5,058 bases of DNA from Actinomycetota bacterium (GTDB taxonomy: Bacteria > Actinomycetota > Acidimicrobiia > Acidimicrobiales > JACDEA01): contig JACDEA010000206.1 of NCBI GenBank assembly GCA_013816725.1, positions 1-5,058 on the forward strand, read 5' to 3'. Shown here piece by piece: positions 1 through 5,058 of this stretch (position 1 is the stretch's first letter; each line of letters opens with the position of its first letter). The position numbers and the translations under genes are program-made. The notes beneath the pieces were generated by a model. The model ran no database searches, had not been told where the DNA came from, and saw only the letters and a list, made by a program, of their open reading frames with translations.

Positions 1-1
1 G

Positions 2-1279
2 GGGACCGATACGGCCGCCGCCGCCGGTGGGAGCGCCGCCGGCTCGAGCGGGTCGAACACCGCCGGGAGCGGCGGCACGAAAACCGCGGGAGCGACCGCG
101 ACCACAGTCAAGGGCGCGGCGTCGTCGTGCGGCACCGGCGGCGCGACCGACACCGGCGTGACCCCCAACGAGATCAAGGTGGCGAGCATCGTCACCGACT
201 CCGGTCCGCTGCCGGGCGCGACCGAGGGTTCCTACCGGGGCGCGGCGAGCTACTTCGCCAAGGTCAACAGCGAAGGGGGCGTCTGCGGCCGCAAGATCAC
301 GCTGCTGAAGGGTGACGACGGGCTCGATCCGTACAAGGGGCGGGCCGACTTCACGCGCCTGCAGCCGAAGGTTCTGGCCTTCGTTGGCAGCTTCGCCGTC
401 GCCGACTCCGGCTATGTGGACCTCATCGACAAGACACAAGTGCCCTACGTGAGCCTCACCGTTGACCCGGCCGGCGCGAAGTTGCGCAACGTGTACCCGA
501 AAAGCCGGCGCAACTACGTGAACACCGCACCGTTCGTGTACTGGAAGCAGCAACACCCCGATGTGAGCAAGGCCGCGCTGCTGTACGCCAACATCGGGGG
601 CGTGAGCTCCAACGTCCCCGGCTTCAAGGAGGCGATCACCCGCGCCGGGTTCAACCTCGTGCACATCGAGGGGGTGCGGGTCACCGACCCCGACTACACC
701 GGCATCATCCGCAACCTTCAATCCGAAGGCGTCGAGTTCCTGTACCTGTTCGCGTTCGAAGTCAACATGCACGTCCGCTTCGTCCGCAACATGAAGCAGC
801 AGAATTACAACCCGAAGATCAAGGGCGCCAACATCGCTTTCAACACGCGGTTCTCCGAACTCCTGGGCAAGGATGGCGACGGCTGGGAGAACCACCAGGT
901 GTTCCTGCCGTTCCTCGACCCGGCCGAGAAGGCCCGGTCCAAGGCGTTGGCCGACTTCATCGACTGGAACGCCCGCCGCTTCCCCGGTGGCCAGCTCGAC
1001 TTGTTCCCGGTCAGCGGCTGGGGTTACGCCGCGTTGTTCGTCGACGCGCTCCGGCTAGCCGGCGGGAACTTGACGCGCAAAACCCTGCTGGACGCGCTGT
1101 ACAAGGTCCCCCAGTTCGACTTCGGCGGGATCAACGCCGTGTCCAATCCCTCGACCGGTGCCGGTGACCGATGTTTCGTGATGGCCCGACACGTGAACGG
1201 CACATGGAAGCGTCTGCACCCGGCGTCGGGCGGCTACGAATGCAACACCGGCGAGCTGTACAAGTTCAAAGAGGAATAG
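2..1279 (+). CDS. ABC transporter substrate-binding protein, branched-chain amino acid/amide (Liv) type, 5'-partial
   Basis: This is the extracytoplasmic solute receptor of a Liv-type (HAAT) importer, of the periplasmic-binding-protein fold used by LivJ/LivK (Peripla_BP_6-like). The frame is open from position 2 with no stop, so 425 residues are visible and the true start, with signal peptide or lipobox, lies upstream. The GTG at 158 is not the start, because the coding pattern continues through it. Visible residues 1-42 are a Gly/Ala/Ser/Thr-rich linker, followed by Cys43 and CGTGGATDTGVTPNEIKV, a typical entry into the first beta strand. Further family marks are GGVCGRKITLLKGDDGLDP (about residues 92-110), a VGSF segment (about 128-131), and GWGYAALFVDALRLAGG near the end. 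The four visible cysteines (43, 95, 391, 414) may form two disulfides; this is inference. The gene ends in TAG, 10 nt before the permease gene, so it leads the transporter genes here. The fold is clear. The ligand (branched-chain amino acid, amide, urea or another carboxylate) is not determinable. Confidence 0.9.
   Translation, partial: GTDTAAAAGGSAAGSSGSNTAGSGGTKTAGATATTVKGAASSCGTGGATDTGVTPNEIKVASIVTDSGPLPGATEGSYRGAASYFAKVNSEGGVCGRKITLLKGDDGLDPYKGRADFTRLQPKVLAFVGSFAVADSGYVDLIDKTQVPYVSLTVDPAGAKLRNVYPKSRRNYVNTAPFVYWKQQHPDVSKAALLYANIGGVSSNVPGFKEAITRAGFNLVHIEGVRVTDPDYTGIIRNLQSEGVEFLYLFAFEVNMHVRFVRNMKQQNYNPKIKGANIAFNTRFSELLGKDGDGWENHQVFLPFLDPAEKARSKALADFIDWNARRFPGGQLDLFPVSGWGYAALFVDALRLAGGNLTRKTLLDALYKVPQFDFGGINAVSNPSTGAGDRCFVMARHVNGTWKRLHPASGGYECNTGELYKFKEE
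1271..1276 (+). promoter_or_regulatory. possible ribosome binding site for the fused permease
   Basis: GAGGAA sits directly before the TAG of the binding-protein gene and 13 nt before the GTG start at 1290. The motif is a fair Shine-Dalgarno match but the spacing is long, so it is a weak call. Termination of the upstream gene may also feed ribosomes to this start. Confidence 0.3.
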
Positions 1280-1289
1280 CCGCCAGGCC

Positions 1290-3224
1290 GTGGAGAAGTT
1301 CCTTGTATTCCTGATTATCGGGACGAGCTATGGCGCGGTGTACGCCATCTCGGGGACGGGCCTCGTCGTCAGCTACATCACGTCTGGGGTATTCAACTTC
1401 GCCCACGGCGCCATCGGCATGTTCCTGGCGTTCGTGTACTGGGAGCTGCACGTGCACCGGGGATGGCCGACGCTCGCCGCGCTGGCGATGACGCTCCTCG
1501 TTATCGCGCCGATGATCGGTGTGCTCCTCGATGTCCTGGTCATGCGCCGGTTGGTGGCCAACGCCTCGGTGGCCACCAAGCTCGTCGTCACGCTGGCGTT
1601 ATTGCTGGCGTTCCAGGGAAGCGTGCTGGCCATCTGGGGCATCAAGCTGCGGACGTCGCCGCAGTTCTTCGAGGACAAGAGCTACTCGTTCGGCGGGCTC
1701 AACATCAGCTACCACCAGACGATCACCGTTCTCGCCGCGCTGGCGGTGGCCTTCGGCGTCCGCGCCCTGTTCCGTCACACCCGTCTCGGCGTGGCCATGC
1801 GCGCCGTCGTCGACAATCCCGAGGTGTGCTCCATCAAGGGCGTGAGCCCGAACCTGGTGACGGCGGCGTCGTGGGCCATGGGTGCGATGCTGGCCGGGTT
1901 GGCGGCGATCTTGATCGCGCCGGGCCTGAACCTCGAGGTCAACACGCTGAGCCTGCTCGTTGTCGCCGCCTACTCGTGTGCGGTGGTCGGGCGCCTCCAG
2001 AGCCTGCCCTTGACGTTCGCTGGAGCAGTGGTGCTCGGCATCAGCCAGGCGATGATCCAGGGCTACTTGCCGAGCAGCAACGAACTGGTGCAGCACATCC
2101 GTCCCGCGCTCCCGTTCGTGCTCCTCTTCGGCGCGCTGTTGGTACGCCGCGAGGCGCGCCTACCCGAACGGGTGCGCACGCATTCCGAACCGGCGCCGCC
2201 GCCGCTGCGCACGACGCTGGTCCTCAGCGTCGTCGCCGTGCTCGTCGCCATCCCGATCTCCGGCGGCCTGAGCGACTACCAGCGCATCATCGGGTCGAAA
2301 GGCCTCGTGTTCGCGGCGATCGTCCTCAGCCTCGTGCTGCTGACGGGGTTGTCGGGCCAGGTGTCGCTGATGCAGCTGTCGTTCGTCGGCATCGGCGCGG
2401 TCACGCTGGCCAAGTTGCCCGACGGGTTGCCGTATCTCATCGCCATCACCATCGCCGCGCTGGTCGCCGGGCTGGTCGGGCTGATCGTCGCCCTTCCCGC
2501 CATCCGCCTACGGGGCATCTATCTGGCGCTGTCCACGTTGGCCTTCGCCATCCTGATGGACGACCTCGTATTCGGCGACAAGCGCGTACTCGGTGGCGGT
2601 ACCACGCTGGCCGTTCCGCGGCCGAGCTTCTTCGGTATCGACTTCGAGAGCGAGCGGTCGTTTTTCGTCGTGCTCGTTGTCGTGGCGGTCATCTACGCCA
2701 ACGTGTTTCTCGCCGTCCGCCGCAGCAACTTCGGCCGCACGCTGGCCGCCATGCGGGACTCGCCCAACGCGTGCCAGATGCTGGGCATGAATCTCACCGC
2801 CATCAAGCTGCGAGTGTTCGGGCTGTCGGCGCTGATGGCCGGCGCCGCTGGCGCGCTCGTGGGCGGGCTACAGGCGCGCGTCGGTCAGCTCGACTTCCTG
2901 TGGCAGCGGTCGCTGTCGGTGCTGCTGGTGGGGACGATCTTCGGCATCACCAGCGTCTCGGGCGCGTTCCTCGGCGCGTTGTTCTTCGTGGTCCTGCCCG
3001 AGCTGGCGTCCAAGACCGACGCGGCCGGCGGCTCCTTGGCCATTCAGCCGTTGCTCATCGGCGTGCTGGCCATGGCGACGGCGCGCCGGCCCGAAGGCCT
3101 AGCCGGCCAGATACGGGCCAGGCTGCGGCCGCTGTTCGGGCGCGTCCGGTCGTTGAACGCGCAAGAGATCGAGCTGCCCGACATCGAGGTAAGCGACGAG
3201 GTGGCAGTTGGCGCCCGGGCCTGA
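1290..3224 (+). CDS. fused LivH-LivM type ABC transporter permease
   Basis: This integral membrane protein of 644 residues would form the translocation channel of the Liv-type importer. Residues 1 to about 285 are a LivH-like half. It begins with hydrophobic helices containing GVFNFAHGAIGMF (33-45), the family's usual NFAHG motif. It carries the ATPase-contact loop at about 160-184 (FRHTRLGVAMRAVVDNPEV). A polar, proline-rich cytoplasmic linker (about 286-308) leads into a LivM-like half (about 309-600), with GLSGQVSLMQLSFVGIGA (353-370), LPAIRLRGIYLALSTLAFA (402-420) and a second coupling loop RRSNFGRTLAAMRDSPNACQMLG (about 477-499, shown in part by RRSNFGRTLAAMRDS). A charged tail follows, 600-644. 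LivH and LivM are more usually separate proteins of about 300 residues each, so the length fits a two-domain fusion. The GTG start is chosen because it gives the complete first membrane helix; the next methionine, at residue 44, would remove it. The gene lies 10 nt after the binding-protein gene and overlaps the ATPase gene by 17 nt. Substrate unknown. Confidence 0.93.
   Translation: MEKFLVFLIIGTSYGAVYAISGTGLVVSYITSGVFNFAHGAIGMFLAFVYWELHVHRGWPTLAALAMTLLVIAPMIGVLLDVLVMRRLVANASVATKLVVTLALLLAFQGSVLAIWGIKLRTSPQFFEDKSYSFGGLNISYHQTITVLAALAVAFGVRALFRHTRLGVAMRAVVDNPEVCSIKGVSPNLVTAASWAMGAMLAGLAAILIAPGLNLEVNTLSLLVVAAYSCAVVGRLQSLPLTFAGAVVLGISQAMIQGYLPSSNELVQHIRPALPFVLLFGALLVRREARLPERVRTHSEPAPPPLRTTLVLSVVAVLVAIPISGGLSDYQRIIGSKGLVFAAIVLSLVLLTGLSGQVSLMQLSFVGIGAVTLAKLPDGLPYLIAITIAALVAGLVGLIVALPAIRLRGIYLALSTLAFAILMDDLVFGDKRVLGGGTTLAVPRPSFFGIDFESERSFFVVLVVVAVIYANVFLAVRRSNFGRTLAAMRDSPNACQMLGMNLTAIKLRVFGLSALMAGAAGALVGGLQARVGQLDFLWQRSLSVLLVGTIFGITSVSGAFLGALFFVVLPELASKTDAAGGSLAIQPLLIGVLAMATARRPEGLAGQIRARLRPLFGRVRSLNAQEIELPDIEVSDEVAVGARA
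3198..3204 (+). promoter_or_regulatory. ribosome binding site supporting the TTG start of the ATPase gene
   Basis: GAGGTGG lies inside the end of the permease gene. Its GAGG core ends 6 nt before the TTG at 3208. This decides the start, because an in-frame TAA at 3190-3192 blocks any earlier one and there is no ATG or GTG between that stop and the conserved first strand (LLELRGIRAGY). Confidence 0.55.
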
Positions 3225-3930
3225 CGTCCCCCTTCTCGAGCTGCGCGGCATTCGGGCCGGGTACGAACGGGTCGAGGCCCTCCACGGCGTCGATCTGAGC
3301 GTGCCCGGCGGCGCGCTCGTCGGCATCCTCGGCCCCAACGGCGCAGGCAAGAGCAGCACCCTCAAGGTGATCGCCGGGTTGCTGCGACCGTCGAGCGGCA
3401 CGGTCCTGCTCGAGGGACACGACGTGACGGGCGCGTCACCGGTGCAGCTGGCCCGGGCCGGCGTGTGCCTTATCCCCGAAGGGCGGGGCATCTTCCCCAA
3501 CCTGACCGTGCGCGAGAACGTGCTGATGGACAGTTACACCGGTCGATCTCCGGCCGACCTGGAGGCCATTGCCTACGACCGTTTCCCGGTGCTGTCGAAG
3601 CGGCGCGATCAGGTGGCCGGCACGCTGTCGGGCGGCGAGCAGCAGATGCTGTCGCTGTCGCGTGCGCTGTCGACCGACCCCGCGCTCATCCTGCTCGACG
3701 AGTTGTCGATGGGCCTCGCGCCCCTGATCGTCGAGCAGCTGTTCCACATCGTCCGCGAGCTCACGGCCACCGGCGTTACCACTGTCGTCGTCGAGCAATT
3801 TGCCGACGTCGTCCTCGACATCGCCGACGAGGTGATTGTGATGGCCCACGGTCGGGTGCGCCTGCGCGGCGCGCCAAAGGCCGTCCGCAAGGAACTGCAG
3901 GCCGCCTACCTGGGAAAGACGTCACACTGA
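3208..3930 (+). CDS. livF: LivF-type ABC transporter ATP-binding protein
   Basis: This cytoplasmic ATPase of 240 residues, a normal length for LivF, would drive the importer by hydrolysing ATP at the inner face of the permease. It shows Walker A GPNGAGKS (42-49), signature LSGGEQQ (140-146), Walker B ALILLDE (159-165) with catalytic Glu165, and the D-loop region SMGLAP (167-172). Three traits mark it as LivF rather than LivG. The Q-loop region reads IPEGRGIFPNLTVRENV (89-105), with Glu91 near the usual Gln. The switch histidine position reads VVVEQFA, with Gln197. The C-terminus ends AYLGKTSH, matching the usual AYLG ending. The residue after the Walker B glutamate is Leu166 instead of the common Pro. 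Translation starts at TTG, 17 nt inside the permease gene, which suggests translational coupling. No LivG partner is seen in the window; it may be encoded upstream or elsewhere. Substrate is set by the binding protein and is unknown. Confidence 0.93.
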   Translation: MAPGPDVPLLELRGIRAGYERVEALHGVDLSVPGGALVGILGPNGAGKSSTLKVIAGLLRPSSGTVLLEGHDVTGASPVQLARAGVCLIPEGRGIFPNLTVRENVLMDSYTGRSPADLEAIAYDRFPVLSKRRDQVAGTLSGGEQQMLSLSRALSTDPALILLDELSMGLAPLIVEQLFHIVRELTATGVTTVVVEQFADVVLDIADEVIVMAHGRVRLRGAPKAVRKELQAAYLGKTSH

Positions 3931-3931
3931 C

Positions 3932-5058
3932 ATGATGAGAACTCGGTACGGGTCTGCGCTTCTCGCGGCCGGGCTGTGTCTGGTCGTCGCCGGTCCCGCC
4001 CACGCGCAGAGTGCGGAGCCCGAGTCGCAACTGGGCGGCTATGTGGCCGGCGCCGCCGGCTGGGCCGTGTCGTTCCAGCCGGTCCTCCCGGCGCTGCTGC
4101 CGACCGGCGACGCGCCGGTCGAGGCCACGCTGTCGTTGTCGACGGCCAACGTGAAGTCGGGAGGGAACTCGCTCGGCCGCGGCGCGATCTTCTGGCCGGG
4201 ATCCGCCGCCGCCAACCTGGGGCCGCTGTTGGGTACCGGCGCGTCGCAGCCGTTCGTGGGCGGGATGGTCCCGCCGTATCCCGCTTTCGTGGAGGCCTCG
4301 GCCAAGGACGGCGAGGTGGCGCGGTCGATCGGGCCGGTCGGCGGCATGCGGGCGTTCGGATCGCCTACCCGCGCCGAGGGCGACGTGCGGGCACCGGACG
4401 TGAACGTGCCCGGGTTCGTCAAGATCGACTCGGTGTCGTCGAACAGCGCGGCCGAGGTGACCGACATCGACGTCACGTCGGGGTGCACCGTGCACCTCGA
4501 CGGCGTGTCGTTGCTCGACGGCGCCATCAGCTTCAAGTCGATCTTCAGCCGTTCGGCGACCACCAGTACCGGTACCACGAGCAAGGCCGAAGGCGACCTG
4601 CAGGTCGCGGGCCTGAAGGTCACCGGCGTCGCCGCCGAGCTGACGGCCGACGGGATCCACGCCGTCGGCCTTCCTCCCGAAGCGGCACCCGTCCCCGGCG
4701 CTACCGGACCGTTCCCCAACGCCAACCCCGACGCCGCGCTGAGCCAGGCCCTCAGCAGCCTCGGAGTCACGATCCGCATGACGAGGTCGGTGGAGAAGGT
4801 GTCGGGGGGCAGCGCCGACCGGCTGGCCAACGGTGTCGTCGTTTCGATCAAGAACCCGGCCGTGCAAGGCGGGCGCTTCGACATCGTGCTGGCCTCGACC
4901 GGAAGCACAGCGCTAGCGACACCGCTAGCCGATCTCGGCGCGGAGGGACTCGATCTGTCGTCTTCCGGTAGTGACCTCACCGGCGCGCTCTCGTCTGCCG
5001 CCGGCGACACCGGCGGTGGCGGCGGGAGTGCAGGCGACTTCAGCGCCAGTCCACTCGG
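3932..5058 (+). CDS. secreted protein of unknown function, coupled to the transporter genes, 3'-partial
   Basis: The frame starts one base after the ATPase stop and stays open to the window edge, giving 375 complete codons. A Sec signal peptide is evident: a short basic start (MMRTRYG), a hydrophobic core (about residues 8-21) and an AHA-QS cleavage site after residue 25. Cys16 lies inside that core without a lipobox, so it is not an obvious lipoprotein. The mature part is rich in Gly, Ala, Ser, Val and Thr, has one cysteine (185), and shows alternating small/hydrophobic stretches suggestive of beta structure: GGYVAGAAGWAVSFQPVLPA (35-54), DVNVPGFVKIDSVSSNS (156-172), EVTDIDV (175-181), and GDLQVAGLKVTGVAAELTAD (221-240) followed by GIHAVG. 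A low-complexity tail of Ser, Asp and Gly (about 341-371, with GGGGGSAG) may lead to a surface anchor beyond the window. I loosely recognise this layout from exported actinobacterial proteins but cannot name a family. ATG 3935 is an equally possible start, one residue shorter. A weak purine stretch (GGGAAAG, 3912-3918) lies 13 nt upstream. Overlapping frames on both strands are rejected because only this one has an export signal and operon-like spacing. Confidence 0.75.
   Translation, partial: MMRTRYGSALLAAGLCLVVAGPAHAQSAEPESQLGGYVAGAAGWAVSFQPVLPALLPTGDAPVEATLSLSTANVKSGGNSLGRGAIFWPGSAAANLGPLLGTGASQPFVGGMVPPYPAFVEASAKDGEVARSIGPVGGMRAFGSPTRAEGDVRAPDVNVPGFVKIDSVSSNSAAEVTDIDVTSGCTVHLDGVSLLDGAISFKSIFSRSATTSTGTTSKAEGDLQVAGLKVTGVAAELTADGIHAVGLPPEAAPVPGATGPFPNANPDAALSQALSSLGVTIRMTRSVEKVSGGSADRLANGVVVSIKNPAVQGGRFDIVLASTGSTALATPLADLGAEGLDLSSSGSDLTGALSSAAGDTGGGGGSAGDFSASPL

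Noticed and set aside
158..160. GTG as the start of the binding-protein gene
   Set aside because: The same frame is open back to position 2 with coherent linker residues and a conserved Cys-containing entry segment, so this GTG is an internal valine.
1051..1062. Perfect 12-base palindrome CCGGCTAGCCGG
   Set aside because: It lies inside the binding-protein coding region with no loop or T-run and is expected by chance in GC-rich DNA.
1463..3298. Open frame of 611 codons on the + strand overlapping the permease
   Set aside because: The Arg/Gly/Ala/His-rich product has no membrane helices or motifs. The overlapping permease frame is unmistakable.
1290..3930. Calling the substrate leucine, isoleucine and valine
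   Set aside because: The HAAT family also moves amides, urea and other small compounds. No binding-pocket residue or metabolic gene in the window singles out a substrate.
3977..3979. Cys16 of the secreted protein as a lipoprotein attachment site
   Set aside because: The residues before it (AAGL) do not form a lipobox, which needs Gly, Ala or Ser just before Cys, and a good signal peptidase I site AHA-QS follows.
3776..4867. Long open frame of 363 codons on the - strand, opposite the ATPase end and the secreted-protein gene
   Set aside because: Its product is dominated by Arg, Gly and His with no domain motif, it overlaps the well-supported ATPase, and long antisense frames are expected at this GC content.
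4911..4931. Two close copies of CGCTAGC
   Set aside because: Only two short copies inside a coding region with Ala/Leu codons. No third copy or flanking structure suggests a binding site.
3976..4971. Open frame of 331 codons on the + strand in another frame
   Set aside because: The product is extremely Arg-rich and low in hydrophobic residues, typical of a shifted reading of a high-GC gene, and it has no export signal.
4039..5010. Open frame of 323 codons on the - strand, opposite the secreted-protein gene
   Set aside because: Its codon third positions fall on the same bases as those of the + gene, so its G/C-rich wobble is inherited. It has no convincing start signal or recognisable motif, while the + frame has a signal peptide and operon spacing.

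Overview
The window is very GC-rich and nearly all coding. All four supported genes are on the + strand, and codon third positions are strongly G/C. This points to a high-GC actinobacterium. From general memory of similar gene sets, an Acidimicrobiia-type lineage seems plausible, but no rRNA or marker gene is present to prove it.

Layout: (1) positions 2-1279 hold the 3' part of a gene for an extracytoplasmic substrate-binding protein of the branched-chain amino acid/amide (HAAT, Liv-type) ABC transporter class. Its start lies off the left edge, and a Gly/Ala/Ser/Thr-rich linker precedes the binding domain. (2) After 10 nt, positions 1290-3224 encode a 644-residue permease in which a LivH-like and a LivM-like half are joined in one chain. 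(3) Positions 3208-3930 encode a LivF-type ATPase that starts at TTG inside the last codons of the permease gene. (4) One base after its stop, a gene starting at 3932 runs off the right edge. It encodes an exported protein with a clear signal peptide and no function I can name.

The spacing (10 nt gap, 17 nt overlap, 1 nt gap) and the lack of any visible promoter or terminator between genes indicate one transcription unit. The binding protein would capture a small polar solute outside the membrane, the fused permease would form the channel, and the ATPase would power import. The substrate cannot be read from the sequence. A LivG-type ATPase, the usual partner of LivF, is not in the window.

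The least ordinary element is the last gene: a secreted, cysteine-poor, probably beta-rich protein that appears translationally coupled to an uptake transporter. No RNA genes, mobile elements, CRISPR arrays or notable repeats were found. No non-coding stretch exceeds about 10 bases.
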